From positions 1 through 47,979 of the forward strand of contig CAIUCH010000043.1 of NCBI GenBank assembly GCA_903897605.1: a DNA stretch of 47,979 nt, given 5' to 3'. The stretch comes from an uncultured Alphaproteobacteria bacterium. GTDB lineage: Bacteria > Pseudomonadota > Alphaproteobacteria > Micropepsales > Micropepsaceae. The notes below the pieces were generated by a model. That model was not told the origin of the DNA, ran no database searches, and worked only from the letters and a program-made list of their open reading frames with translations. The stretch's first letter is position 1; every line of letters starts with the position of its first letter. Shown here piece by piece: positions 26,763 to 35,210 of the stretch. Made by a program: the position numbers and the translations under genes.

Positions 26763-27547
26763 CAAGCCGTCAGCAGGCGAAGGCCGCTCACCGTCAAGGT
26801 AGCGGCAAGAACGAGACGCAGCGCCAGATCGGGCATCCGGGGGGCGAACAGGCTGGCAAGTACGACGCCGGGCAGGGAACCCACCAGCAAGGATTCCAGT
26901 ACCGTGACGTCGATGCCGCCATTCATCAGATGGCCCAGCCCCGCCACCAGGGTCAAGGGCACGGCATGGGCGATATCGGAGCCCGCGATCTTGACCACTG
27001 GAAGCTCGGGATAAAGCAGAATCAGGGCGGTCACGCCCAGGGCACCGGCGCCGACTGAGGAGATCGTCACCAGCACACCCAAGACAATACCCGTCATCAC
27101 GGTAAAACGAACAGTCTGCCGTTGACTCAGCACGCCGACACGGCGGGCATAGGAGGCCAGCAGCCAACGTCGGAATATCAGCGCCAGCGCGGTGGCCAGC
27201 AGCGCAGCACCCAGAACCCGGGTAATCAGGGCACCTGCGGCGGCCTGGTCCAGCTTGAGCACATGAAAGGCCAGCAGGGTGAGAAGCGAAGCCGGGATCG
27301 AACCCGACGCCAGACGGATCACGATGCGCCAGTTGATGGTGCGATTGACGGCATGCACCAGCGAGCCGCCGGTCTTGGTGATGCTGGCATAAAGAAGGTC
27401 GGTGCCGACGGCCGTGGTGGGATGGACGTGAAACAGCAATATGAGAAGCGGGGTCATGAGCGAGCCGCCGCCAACGCCCGTCATGCCGACCAGGAAGCCG
27501 ACGGCAAAGCCCGACAGGACATAAAGCGGGTGCAAGGCAAACGGCAT
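26762..27547 (-). CDS. TauE/SafE-family sulfite/organic anion exporter
   Basis: A 261-residue membrane protein with about eight transmembrane helices and the family's [16 protein letters not shown] motif near the N-terminus and a second [19 protein letters not shown] repeat in the middle. Family members move sulfite, sulfoacetate or other anions across the inner membrane; no substrate can be read from sequence. The ATG at 27547 is preferred to a TTG three codons upstream. It is the first gene of the coupled group TauE - HD hydrolase - phosphatase - NadQ-like regulator and diverges from queC. Confidence 0.88.
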   Translation of the reverse strand: MPFALHPLYVLSGFAVGFLVGMTGVGGGSLMTPLLILLFHVHPTTAVGTDLLYASITKTGGSLVHAVNRTINWRIVIRLASGSIPASLLTLLAFHVLKLDQAAAGALITRVLGAALLATALALIFRRWLLASYARRVGVLSQRQTVRFTVMTGIVLGVLVTISSVGAGALGVTALILLYPELPVVKIAGSDIAHAVPLTLVAGLGHLMNGGIDVTVLESLLVGSLPGVVLASLFAPRMPDLALRLVLAATLTVSGLRLLTA

Positions 27548-27612
27548 GGCGTTCAACAGGCTCGGTCTGGGATTTTAAGGTTGAGGCTACGCAATCTCTC
27601 ATATCGGGGCGC

Positions 27613-27627
27613 GAGCGACAATCGCTC
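27613..27627. promoter_or_regulatory. Inverted repeat between tauE-like gene and queC
   Basis: GAGCGA CAA TCGCTC is a perfect 6+3+6 inverted repeat in the 125-base divergent spacer, 46 bases before queC. It could be an operator or a small hairpin in the queC leader. No known binding protein is implied. Confidence 0.3.
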
Positions 27628-27672
27628 TGTATCCGGTGTTTTTTCGGAAGAAATGCTTTAGTAGAGCGCGCC

Positions 27673-28467
27673 ATGACAAATACGCAGGCCCTGGTGTTGT
27701 TTTCCGGCGGGCAGGATTCCACCGTTTGCCTCGCCTGGGCGCTGTCGCGATTCGATTGCGTCGAGACGGTTGGTTTCGACTATGGCCAGCGCCACGCCGC
27801 CGAACTGGCGGCACGCCCGCGCCTGCTTGCGGAATTGAAAAAGCAGTTTCCGCAATGGGCGGACCGGATGGGCCAGGATCATCTCATCCCTCTCAGCGCC
27901 CCGGGCGCCATCGGCGGTAGTGCCTTGACCGATGTCATGGCGATCGAAATGGGGCGCGACGGCTTGCCCAACACATTCGTGCCGGGACGCAACCTGATGT
28001 TTCTCACCGCGGCTGCGGCGCTTGGTTATCGCCGCGGCATCGCCGATCTGGTCGGCGGGATGTGCGAGACCGATTTTTCCGGCTATCCGGACTGCCGCAA
28101 CGACACGATCCAGGCGACCGCGAAAGCCTTGTCGCTGGGTCTGGCGCGCGAGGTGCGGATTCACACGCCGCTGATGTTCATCGACAAGGCAGCGACCTGG
28201 AAACTGGCGCAGGATCTGGGGGGCGCGGCGCTGGTGGACCTGATCGTGGAGGAAAGCGTCACCTGTTATGAAGGGGATCGCACCCACCGCCACGATTGGG
28301 GATATGGCTGCGGCGTTTGCCCGGCCTGCGGTCTGCGTGCCAGGGGTTATGTGGAATATCGGAGCGGAGCGACGGCCAGGAAAAGCGCAGACCCGTCCGC
28401 GCCCGTTTTACAGGACGAGGATCTGCGATTTTCCGTCCGGCCGCGTGACCTAAAAAATGACCTATAG
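27673..28467 (+). CDS. queC: 7-cyano-7-deazaguanine synthase
   Basis: A 264-residue ATP-dependent enzyme that turns 7-carboxy-7-deazaguanine into preQ0, a precursor of queuosine in tRNA (and of DNA deazaguanines in some genomes). The PP-loop SGGQDST lies at residues 11-17, and the zinc-binding Cys cluster is in the C-terminal part (SVTCYEGD then [14 protein letters not shown]). The last 25 residues are an unusual low-conservation extension. It overlaps queE by 11 bases. queD, queF and folE are not in the window. Confidence 0.96.
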   Translation: MTNTQALVLFSGGQDSTVCLAWALSRFDCVETVGFDYGQRHAAELAARPRLLAELKKQFPQWADRMGQDHLIPLSAPGAIGGSALTDVMAIEMGRDGLPNTFVPGRNLMFLTAAAALGYRRGIADLVGGMCETDFSGYPDCRNDTIQATAKALSLGLAREVRIHTPLMFIDKAATWKLAQDLGGAALVDLIVEESVTCYEGDRTHRHDWGYGCGVCPACGLRARGYVEYRSGATARKSADPSAPVLQDEDLRFSVRPRDLKNDL

Positions 28468-29092
28468 CGTCAAAGAGATCTATTACACGTTGCAAGGCGA
28501 GGGCGCGCAGACCGGCCGCGCCGCGGTCTTTCTGCGGTTCGCGGGCTGCAACCTCTGGAGCGGCCTGGAAAAAGATCGCGGTCATGCGGCCTGCCAGTTC
28601 TGCGATACGGACTTTGTCGGCACCGACGGACCCAATGGCGGAAAATTTTCCGACGCCGCCTCGCTGGCGGGGGCCGCGCGGGCGCAATGGCCGGACCATG
28701 TGGGCGGCCAGCCTTATATCGTTTGCACCGGCGGAGAGCCGCTTTTGCAGTTGGACGATGCGGCGATAGCAGCATTGAAGTCACAGGGTTTCGAGATCGG
28801 CATAGAAACCAATGGCACGTTGTTGCCTCCGCCAGGGATCGATTGGATCTGTGTCAGCCCCAAGGCCGATGCGGCGCAAATCCTGACGCGCGGCAATGAA
28901 CTGAAACTGGTCTATCCGCAAGACCGGGCAATGCCGGAGCGATTTGCCGGTCTGGATTTCGCCCACTTCTTCCTGCAGCCCATGGACAATCAGAATCGTG
29001 CCGCCAATACGAAGGCCGCAGCAGCCTATTGTCTCGCCCACCCGCAATGGCGGCTGTCGCTTCAGACCCACAAATTGCTGGGAATTCCCTGA
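28457..29092 (+). CDS. queE: 7-carboxy-7-deazaguanine synthase (radical SAM)
   Basis: A 211-residue radical SAM enzyme that contracts 6-carboxytetrahydropterin to 7-carboxy-7-deazaguanine, the step before QueC. The cluster-binding Cys are Cys31, Cys46 and Cys49, i.e. the CX14CX2C variant known from some QueE proteins and not the common CX3CX2C motif. [19 protein letters not shown] precedes it and the Gly-rich CTGGEPLLQ follows. It is translated from within the 3' end of queC. Confidence 0.94.
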   Translation: MTYSVKEIYYTLQGEGAQTGRAAVFLRFAGCNLWSGLEKDRGHAACQFCDTDFVGTDGPNGGKFSDAASLAGAARAQWPDHVGGQPYIVCTGGEPLLQLDDAAIAALKSQGFEIGIETNGTLLPPPGIDWICVSPKADAAQILTRGNELKLVYPQDRAMPERFAGLDFAHFFLQPMDNQNRAANTKAAAAYCLAHPQWRLSLQTHKLLGIP

Positions 29093-29203
29093 TCCGCGTG
29101 CGGAATTAGCCATGCAGGGGAGACATAACGCCCCCAGAGGGATCGCACCTCCTGCAATGGCTGGCCAACCCCATCTGACATTGTGGTTCAGAAGGGTCGT
29201 GTG

Positions 29204-29287
29204 ATGGAGTCCTGGTATGTCTCGCTGGTTCCCGCCTCGGTGGCGCTGGCTGTCATCAGCTACAGTTTTTATCTGGCTTACGTCTGA
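29204..29287 (+). CDS. Possible 27-residue membrane microprotein
   Basis: A short frame with an ATG at 29204 and GAAGGG eight bases upstream encodes 27 residues that are almost entirely one hydrophobic helix (from SLVPASVALAVIS to LAYV). Its TGA ends one base before the convergent nitroreductase stop. The ribosome-binding site, the hydrophobic content and the complete fit to the gap support a small membrane protein, but no family can be assigned. Confidence 0.4.
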   Translation: MESWYVSLVPASVALAVISYSFYLAYV

Positions 29288-29875
29288 TCAAAAGTAACTG
29301 ACGATCTTGTCCATTTCCGGCCGCGGCCGTTCCTCCAATTCGACAGTTGCCGTTCCGATATAGATGAAACCGGCAATGCGCTCGCCAGGCTTCAGTCCAA
29401 TCTTCTCCTTCACCTTGGGGTGATAGGCATACCATTCGGTCAGCCAGTTGCCGACAAAGCCCGACGCATGCGCGGCAATCAGAATGTTCTGACAGACCGC
29501 GCCCGCCGACAATTCCTGCTCCCACACCGGTATTTTGATCGACTCGCGCGCCGAGGAAACAACGGCGATCACGGCGGGTGCGCGCAGAAAACGGTTGCGC
29601 TCGTCCTCGATCTGCTTGGAACGCTCATCCTCGGCCTCCAGAACTTGCGCCAGAACATCGCCAAATCGGCCGCGGGCATCGCCTTCGAAGACGACGAACC
29701 GCCAGGGAAACAATTTGCCGTGGTCCGGCACCCGCGCGCCCGCCTTCAGGATATCGGCCAATTGCTGCCTGGAGGGGCCTGGGTTGCCCATTGCTTTTGC
29801 GGAGCCGGAGCGGCGGGAGAGCAGCAAATCGAGCGCGGCTGGCGCCGGGTGGTTGAATAGGGGTTTGTCCGTCAT
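29288..29875 (-). CDS. Nitroreductase-family flavoprotein
   Basis: A 195-residue FMN-dependent oxidoreductase. It shows the family's early RRS motif (LLLSRRSGSAKAM), ARVPDHGKLFPWRF in place of the usual APS-xx-N-qPW, and the later ASGFVGNWLTEW and GFIYIGT segments. The nearest described relatives are YdjA-like nitroreductases, which lack an assigned natural substrate. The start at 29875 has GAGAG upstream and begins before the first conserved helix; the frame continues upstream into non-conserved sequence. It is divergent from cysE. Confidence 0.88.
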   Translation of the reverse strand: MTDKPLFNHPAPAALDLLLSRRSGSAKAMGNPGPSRQQLADILKAGARVPDHGKLFPWRFVVFEGDARGRFGDVLAQVLEAEDERSKQIEDERNRFLRAPAVIAVVSSARESIKIPVWEQELSAGAVCQNILIAAHASGFVGNWLTEWYAYHPKVKEKIGLKPGERIAGFIYIGTATVELEERPRPEMDKIVSYF

Positions 29876-29984
29876 AATCTCTCGCAGGAAGAAGAGACCC
29901 CATATAGCGCGGATTGCCGCGAAAACCACGCAGCCGCCCGGTTGTTTTGAAAATGCCCAAATCCCTATGCTAAAAGCAGGACCC

Positions 29985-30803
29985 ATGGCGATCACCCGCG
30001 AGAAACTTGCAAGCGTCGATCCGGTCTGGGCGCAACTGCGCGCCGAGGCCGAGACGATGGCGGCGGGGGAACCGGCGCTTGCCGGTTTCATCCATGCCAC
30101 CATTCTCAAGCATGACAGGCTCGAAAACGCGCTCTCGTATCATCTGGCGCGCAAGCTGGGAGGAGGCGATCTCGATCCGCTCCTGGCGCGCGAGACGTTC
30201 GAGGAAGCGCTTGCAGACGATGCTGGAATTGGAGAGGCAATCCGCGCCGATTTGTCCGCGGTATTCGACCGCGATCCAGCCTGCCATTCCTTGGTCGAAG
30301 CCTTTCTCTATTACAAGGGCTTCCACGCCTTGGAAAGCTATCGCGTCGGCCATTGGCTGTGGCGCCACGACCGTCACGCATTGGCTCTGTTCTTTCAGAG
30401 CCGGGTTTCGGAATTGTTCGCCGTCGACATCCATCCCGCGGCGCAACTGGGACGCGGCGTGATGATCGATCATGGCACCGGCGTCGTGATCGGCGAGACT
30501 GCCGTGGTGGAGGACGATGTTTCCATGCTCCACGGTGTTACCTTGGGCGGAACCGGCAAGGGCACGGGCGACCGCCATCCCAAGATTCGTCGCGGCGTGT
30601 TGCTGTCGATGGGTGCCAAGATTCTCGGCAATATCGAGATCGGAGAATATAGCCGTGTCGGCGCCGGTTCGGTGGTGCTGAAATCGGTGCCCGCCGGCTG
30701 CACCGCCGTGGGCATTCCCGCCAAGCTGGTCAATTGCACCGGGCCCCAACGTCCTTCGCACGAGATGAATCATCTCATCGACGAACAGGACGGACCGGGT
30801 TAA
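29985..30803 (+). CDS. cysE: Serine O-acetyltransferase
   Basis: A 272-residue enzyme that acetylates L-serine with acetyl-CoA, the first step of cysteine synthesis. An N-terminal helical domain (about 10-140) precedes the left-handed beta-helix of hexapeptide repeats with DIHPAAQLGRGVMIDHGTGVVIGE (catalytic His) and LHGVTLGGTGK. The ATG at 29985 is chosen because GCAGG lies just upstream; an in-frame ATG at 29967 is possible. It is followed by a DUF3126 gene, a pairing seen in other alphaproteobacteria. Confidence 0.95.
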   Translation: MAITREKLASVDPVWAQLRAEAETMAAGEPALAGFIHATILKHDRLENALSYHLARKLGGGDLDPLLARETFEEALADDAGIGEAIRADLSAVFDRDPACHSLVEAFLYYKGFHALESYRVGHWLWRHDRHALALFFQSRVSELFAVDIHPAAQLGRGVMIDHGTGVVIGETAVVEDDVSMLHGVTLGGTGKGTGDRHPKIRRGVLLSMGAKILGNIEIGEYSRVGAGSVVLKSVPAGCTAVGIPAKLVNCTGPQRPSHEMNHLIDEQDGPG

Positions 30804-30867
30804 GCCGGCGCCTTGACCGCGCCGGGCGGTCATGCGACGTCAAAGCCCGCATTCCTATGAGGACAGC

Positions 30868-31101
30868 ATGACCCGCGGCGAAATTTGGCGTCTGGAAAAA
30901 TACCTGCGCAACCTGTTCCGCCTCGATACCATCACCATCGTCGAGCGGCCCAAGCAGCAGGATTCCGTCGAGGTCCATATCAATGGCGAATTCGTCGGCG
31001 TGCTGTTCAAGGATGAAGAAGACGGCGAAACCTCCTATGCCTTCAACATGGCGATCCTGGAAATGGATTTGCCCGAACCGCCGGCTGGCCGCGCGGGCTG
31101 A
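30868..31101 (+). CDS. DUF3126 family protein
   Basis: A 77-residue protein matching DUF3126, a short family largely restricted to Alphaproteobacteria. It has a clear alpha-beta pattern (EIWRLEKYLRNLFR then ITIVERPKQQDSVEVHI and GEFVGVLFKDEEDGETSYAFNMAILEMDL). The ATG at 30868 has GAGG upstream. The function is unknown. It follows cysE on the same strand by 64 bases. Confidence 0.88.
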   Translation: MTRGEIWRLEKYLRNLFRLDTITIVERPKQQDSVEVHINGEFVGVLFKDEEDGETSYAFNMAILEMDLPEPPAGRAG

Positions 31102-31127
31102 ACGCTCTCGATATCATCGATTCCGTT

Positions 31128-31862
31128 TTATTTCCGGAACTCCGCGACCAGGTGGTTGACGCCGTCGCCGATCGCCTTCCAGCGCGCGAGCTGAGCGCGC
31201 TTGAAGCGGTAGGAGAGATTGACCCCCGGTGCGATCGGCTGGTCGATCGCCAGACAGTTGGGATTGGGCAAATCCTGAGCTGGGCGTTCGCACAAAAGCA
31301 GAGGCTCACTGCTCTTGCCCACATAGAGATCGTCGCGGCCATAGCCGGAATCGGGGCGAAAGACATAATGCGTCAGACCAAAGGGGGCGGGCTCGCCTTT
31401 CGGATCCACCACATACGGCAGATAAATGCGGTTGAGCCGTTTTTCTGGTTCCAGACTGTTGGTATCGGCCCGGATGACAAGATGCACCGCCGGTGAATCC
31501 GCCGCATTGCCCGTGAACAGAGCCGCTTCCGTATCGGTATAACCGCGCATATCCGGCAATGCGGCGAACAAGGGGACGACGTCCTGATCGCCACCGCCGC
31601 GCGCCGCCCGGGACTCGATATAGCGGGCAGGGACATGCAGTCTCAGCCCGCGGACACTGAGTTCGACCATGGTGGCCGCAGTCGTGGGTCGATTGTCCCG
31701 AAACGGGTCAGTTGGCGGGCGCAGATAGTAAAGCAACAGAATACCGCCAAGGGCGACGACAACGCCGAACAGGCCCAGCGGGATCAGCCAGCCGGAATGC
31801 TGGTGGATTTCGCTTTCTTCGCGCACGGGCCCCCGCCGATCTTTCCTGCCGGGTTCTACCAT
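31128..31862 (-). CDS. Uncharacterised membrane-anchored protein
   Basis: A 244-residue protein with a charged N-terminus, one transmembrane helix at about residues 24-46 (WLIPLGLFGVVVALGGILLLYYL) and an approximately 195-residue outside domain. That domain contains VELSVRGLRLHVPARYIESR, two Cys spaced about 15 apart (LLLCERP ... NPNCLAID) that may pair in the periplasm, and an aromatic C-terminal strand LSYRFKRAQLARW. AAGG lies before the ATG. I do not recognise the family; a conserved hypothetical protein of alphaproteobacteria is likely. Confidence 0.7.
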   Translation of the reverse strand: MVEPGRKDRRGPVREESEIHQHSGWLIPLGLFGVVVALGGILLLYYLRPPTDPFRDNRPTTAATMVELSVRGLRLHVPARYIESRAARGGGDQDVVPLFAALPDMRGYTDTEAALFTGNAADSPAVHLVIRADTNSLEPEKRLNRIYLPYVVDPKGEPAPFGLTHYVFRPDSGYGRDDLYVGKSSEPLLLCERPAQDLPNPNCLAIDQPIAPGVNLSYRFKRAQLARWKAIGDGVNHLVAEFRK

Positions 31863-32055
31863 TCCCGGCCTTTGCCAATAAGCCGCCTGGCCCGGCCTCG
31901 CCCAATTCTTGCGATGCGTGACGTGGAAACATCATTTTCGCGTCAGTTTGGCACATGAGACCTTGGTGGAATGCAGCTTTTGGCAAAGCCCTTGAGGGGG
32001 CCGGTCCGGACCGTTTCGAAGCGGCCGTGAACCGTCATGCCCCACGGGCGCCGCG

Positions 32056-32373
32056 ATGATGGAGTTTCTGGGGCATAATTTTCTGCGGGACATCACCGTG
32101 CTGTTCTTCGCGGTGAGCGGCGGTCTGACATTGTCAGGCATCATCGCCAACCTTTATCGCCTCCTTGCCGGCAAACCACGGAGTCGTTCCGGCACCGCGG
32201 TCTATTACGCGGTGATGGTTCTGGCCGGCGCCAGCGTGCTCTTCGAGAACGCCACACGCTCCTATCGCAAGAAGGACTGCTCGGCCCTTGCTTACGGCTT
32301 TGCCGTGGCAATCGTCGGCTATTGGTGCTTCATCCTCGGCATGGGCGTGCTAGCCGTGGCAATTCACATCTAA
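32056..32373 (+). CDS. Small multi-pass membrane protein
   Basis: A 105-residue protein with three hydrophobic segments (about 9-32, 50-66 and 77-103) and a basic loop NATRSYRKKDCSALAYG. It is not recognised as a known family. Two adjacent ATG codons can serve as start, and no strong ribosome-binding site is visible. Its stop overlaps the convergent phoH stop by four bases. Confidence 0.65.
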   Translation: MMEFLGHNFLRDITVLFFAVSGGLTLSGIIANLYRLLAGKPRSRSGTAVYYAVMVLAGASVLFENATRSYRKKDCSALAYGFAVAIVGYWCFILGMGVLAVAIHI

Positions 32374-33116
32374 AGCACGGTCAGCATCGAAGCCACCAGC
32401 GGGTGGCGCACAATGTCACCTTCGGTCAAACGCACCACCGGCACCTCCGCGATCGGTTCCAGGCGGCGAGCGATGTCGTTGAGCCCTGACATGCCTGGCA
32501 GCAGATCGGTCTGATCGGGATCGCCGGTCAACACCATGGTCGAGCGCCAACCAAGCCTGGTTAGGAGCATCTTGATCTGGCCATAGGTGCAATTCTGCGC
32601 TTCGTCTATCACCACGAAACATTCGCCCAGGGTGCGGCCGCGCATATAGGCCACCGGCGCAATCTCGATCACGCCTTCCGCCAGCAAGGTCTTGAGGCGC
32701 TTGGTCCCCAGCCGTTCGGTGAGCGCGTCATAGAGAGGACGCAGATAGGGCGCCAGCTTTTCGCTGAGATCGCCTGGCAGAAAACCGAGGGATTCACCCG
32801 CCTCCACCGCCGGGCGCGACAGCACGATGCGATTTACCTTGCCGCTTTCCAGGGCTTCGACGGCCTTGGCGACGGCCAGATAGGTCTTGCCGGTTCCGGC
32901 AGGACCAAGCGCCAGCACCACGCTTTTGGTGTCAATCGCGTCCATCAGCTGCTGCTGGGTCGGGCTCATGGCCCGGACGTTCTTTACATAGCGGCGATCG
33001 CGATTTTCCTGATCGCGATCATGCGGACTCCAGGGGCGATTGGGGAAAAGGGGATGCACATTCTGGTTGGCGGAAAGATTGTCACGGGACTTCGAACGCT
33101 GCGAGCGCTTTGCCAT
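32370..33116 (-). CDS. PhoH-family ATPase
   Basis: A 248-residue P-loop protein. Walker A GPAGTGKT is at 71-78 and Walker B CFVVIDEAQN at 165-174; the RPAVEAGESLGFLPGDL and LTGDPDQTDLL motifs are typical. The basic N-terminal 50 residues are variable. PhoH proteins are RNA-associated ATPases or helicases. This copy is not in the ybeY/miaB cluster where the main phoH of alphaproteobacteria usually sits, so it is probably a second paralogue or the gene has moved. The ATG at 33116 has GGAG upstream. Confidence 0.92.
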   Translation of the reverse strand: MAKRSQRSKSRDNLSANQNVHPLFPNRPWSPHDRDQENRDRRYVKNVRAMSPTQQQLMDAIDTKSVVLALGPAGTGKTYLAVAKAVEALESGKVNRIVLSRPAVEAGESLGFLPGDLSEKLAPYLRPLYDALTERLGTKRLKTLLAEGVIEIAPVAYMRGRTLGECFVVIDEAQNCTYGQIKMLLTRLGWRSTMVLTGDPDQTDLLPGMSGLNDIARRLEPIAEVPVVRLTEGDIVRHPLVASMLTVL

Positions 33117-33358
33117 ACCTGCTCCATGTGAAAATGATTTTGCTGTGCGGAAAAGCGTGTGACATGGGGAAGGGGCGGCCAACTGGCCCCTGATGCCTGG
33201 TAAGATCCACAGTGCGATGCTGCACTCCGACCCCTAAGCGAATCACGACGCTTGGATTCAGCCTATCGTTTTTCGCACCGGGCTGGGGATAAATGCGCGG
33301 CCGGCGCAACAAGCTTTTGCGAAAGCGCGACGCGTCGACGAGATTCTCTAACGAGACG

Positions 33359-33931
33359 TTAAGCGCTGTTCCTGACAGCGACATTGTCGCGCTGCCACAG
33401 CCGGCGCACTTTGGTGTCGACTTCGGGACCGAAGTTGAACCAGGCGGCCTTATCGTTGGTCGTATCCACCACCATCAGCATATCGAGCTTGCCCAGCTTC
33501 TGGATCAGCTCGCTGCGCAGCGTGTTGAGGGAAACTTCCGTGGTCAGGATCCAGGCCTGTGGCATGACCTGATAAGAGGGGCCGAAATTCGAGATTTCCT
33601 CATCCAGCGCGCTGATCGAGCTGGATTTCATCTCGGCGAGGATGACATAGCGGTTGCGCTCACGCGGTGCCTGGGCGTCGCGCCCAAACGTTTGCGTTGC
33701 GGGTTCACTCTCTTGAACGGCATCAGGTTGCTGGAGCGCGGGTTGCGCCGGCGAAGGAAACAGCTGCGCCAATTCGGCATCCTCGGTGGCATAGCGAAAT
33801 TGTTCCTCGCCATTGCGAACCACCAGGGAATGCAAGGCCAGCCGCCCTTCCACTTGGAAGGCCTTCATTTGTTCCAGGGAGTAGGGGCCGTAGGAGCGGC
33901 CGCCAACGCTGATCGTCCAGGTCACTGACAT
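33359..33931 (-). CDS. GYF_2-domain protein with SinR/Cas2-like C-terminal region
   Basis: A 190-residue soluble protein in two parts. Residues 1-57 match the GYF_2 domain (GRSYGPYSLEQMKAFQVEGR then SLVVRNGEEQFRYATE), a presumed peptide-binding module. After a Pro/Gln-rich linker, residues about 94-180 show strand RYVILAEM, helix, QAWILTTEVSLNTLRSEL, LGKLDMLMVVD and AAWFNF, a pattern I associate with the SinR/Cas2-like ferredoxin fold. That second assignment is by eye only. The start at 33931 opens the GYF_2 domain. It lies on the same strand as phoH and downstream of two glycine-zipper genes. Confidence 0.65.
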   Translation of the reverse strand: MSVTWTISVGGRSYGPYSLEQMKAFQVEGRLALHSLVVRNGEEQFRYATEDAELAQLFPSPAQPALQQPDAVQESEPATQTFGRDAQAPRERNRYVILAEMKSSSISALDEEISNFGPSYQVMPQAWILTTEVSLNTLRSELIQKLGKLDMLMVVDTTNDKAAWFNFGPEVDTKVRRLWQRDNVAVRNSA

Positions 33932-34051
33932 CGCGTGCTTCTGTTGGAAGTGAGTCCAATGCAAGAGTGCAATGGTTACCCAATTCTCTGGCCAAAATGC
34001 AAACCCGAGTCCCTGGGCCCGAGCAATCCGTCCGGTTCCAGGGACCCTGTC

Positions 34052-34516
34052 TTACAGGAATTCCCAATCGCCCCCGCGGCTGCGGCAGGCGGTGCCATCG
34101 CGGTCGAGCTCGCGCCCATGGCGATAAACGACCTGGGTGAAGTCGCGGCAGAGCCGGTGACCGCGATAATATTCGCGGTTGGTGACGACATAGCCGCGAT
34201 CCGGCCCACGGTTCCATTCGTAGCGACGGCCCACCGGACCGGAGAAGCTGTCATGGTAGGAACCCACGGCGGCAGACCTGTCGTCGCAATCCATATCCCG
34301 GCTGATGGCATTTCCAGCCAAGCCGCCCAATAGCGCGCCGCCGACAATGCCCAGACCGTTGCCATGGCTGGCCAGGCCGCCGATAACCCCGCCACCGATC
34401 GCGCCCAGAACCGTGCCGCCGCTATGATCGCGGCCGCTGCATTCATCGGCAAAGGCGCCCGAACCGCTCATGACCAGCGTCGCCAAAGCAATCATCATGG
34501 TGCTTTTCTTAAACAC
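34052..34516 (-). CDS. Glycine-zipper surface protein, paralogue A
   Basis: A 154-residue exported protein with a signal peptide ending FADE and a Gly-zipper hairpin (GTVLGAIGGGVIGGL ... GIVGGALLGGLAGNAISRD), as in the 17-kDa-antigen or YMGG-type outer-membrane proteins. The mature C-terminus carries the Cys-containing motifs DCDD, HRLCRDFTQ and DGTACRSRGGDWEFL. The GTG start has GGGAGG upstream. The next gene upstream encodes a clear paralogue with the same Cys pattern, 28 bases away, so the two arose by tandem duplication and are probably co-transcribed. Confidence 0.82.
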   Translation of the reverse strand: MFKKSTMMIALATLVMSGSGAFADECSGRDHSGGTVLGAIGGGVIGGLASHGNGLGIVGGALLGGLAGNAISRDMDCDDRSAAVGSYHDSFSGPVGRRYEWNRGPDRGYVVTNREYYRGHRLCRDFTQVVYRHGRELDRDGTACRSRGGDWEFL

Positions 34517-34544
34517 GCGTGCCTCCCGATTGGAAATCTAAGAC

Positions 34545-35210
34545 TCAATCAAACCGCCAATTGCCACCGGTTTCTCGGCAGGCCGTGCCGGTGCGCGTGA
34601 CGTTGCGGCCATCGCGGCCATAGGAGGTCTCGGTGAAGTCGCGGCAGACCACGCCGCCCCGGCGATATTCACGGACCGGCGTGAAATAGCCGTAGGAATT
34701 TTCATGCCGCCAGTCATAGCGTTGACCCAGATTGCCGTTGAGACCATCGGCATAGACCCGGAAAGCATAGGGCTGGTCGTCGCAATCAATGTCACGCGAC
34801 ACGGTGTTGCCCAGGAGGCCGCCCAGGATCGCGCCACCGACAACCGCACCGCCATTGCCGTGCGATACTGCCCCGCCGATCAGCCCTCCCGCCAGGGCGC
34901 CGAAGATGGTGCCGGCGGCGGCATTGCCGCGATGGCAATCCGCTTCATAGCGGCCCTGCTGATAATAGGCGCCGCCCGGCGGAGGTGGCGGCGGGCCATA
35001 GGCACCGGGGGGCGGAGGCGGTGGCCCATTGTCGAAATCGCGATGACGGATGCGGCGATAACGGCCATCGCGGTCGTAATAGCCGTTCTGGTCATATTGG
35101 CTGTAATAGCCGTACGGATCGCTGCCCTGCGGCACAGGCTGGGCTTTCGCCGCCATGGTGCCAATCGACAGAACCGTCGCCGCTGCCATCAAAACGCGCT
35201 TCATGGACAT
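34545..35210 (-). CDS. Glycine-zipper surface protein, paralogue B with Pro-rich insert
   Basis: A 221-residue exported protein with a signal peptide ending AAKAQ. It has a Tyr/Asp/Arg-rich segment, two runs of six prolines (PPPPPPGAYGPPPPPPG), then the same Gly-zipper (GTIFGALAGGLIGGAV ... GGAILGGLLGN) and the same SRDIDCDD, VCRDFTET and GTACRETGGNWRFD motifs as its downstream neighbour. It is therefore an outer-membrane-type paralogue with an added Pro-rich linker. The ATG at 35210 has GGGAGA upstream; ATG at 35204 is possible. Confidence 0.82.
   Translation of the reverse strand: MSMKRVLMAAATVLSIGTMAAKAQPVPQGSDPYGYYSQYDQNGYYDRDGRYRRIRHRDFDNGPPPPPPGAYGPPPPPPGGAYYQQGRYEADCHRGNAAAGTIFGALAGGLIGGAVSHGNGGAVVGGAILGGLLGNTVSRDIDCDDQPYAFRVYADGLNGNLGQRYDWRHENSYGYFTPVREYRRGGVVCRDFTETSYGRDGRNVTRTGTACRETGGNWRFD

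Noticed and set aside
27557-27672. preQ1 riboswitch upstream of queC
   Set aside because: No pseudoknot-type preQ1-I or preQ1-II consensus can be traced; only a 6-bp inverted repeat is present.
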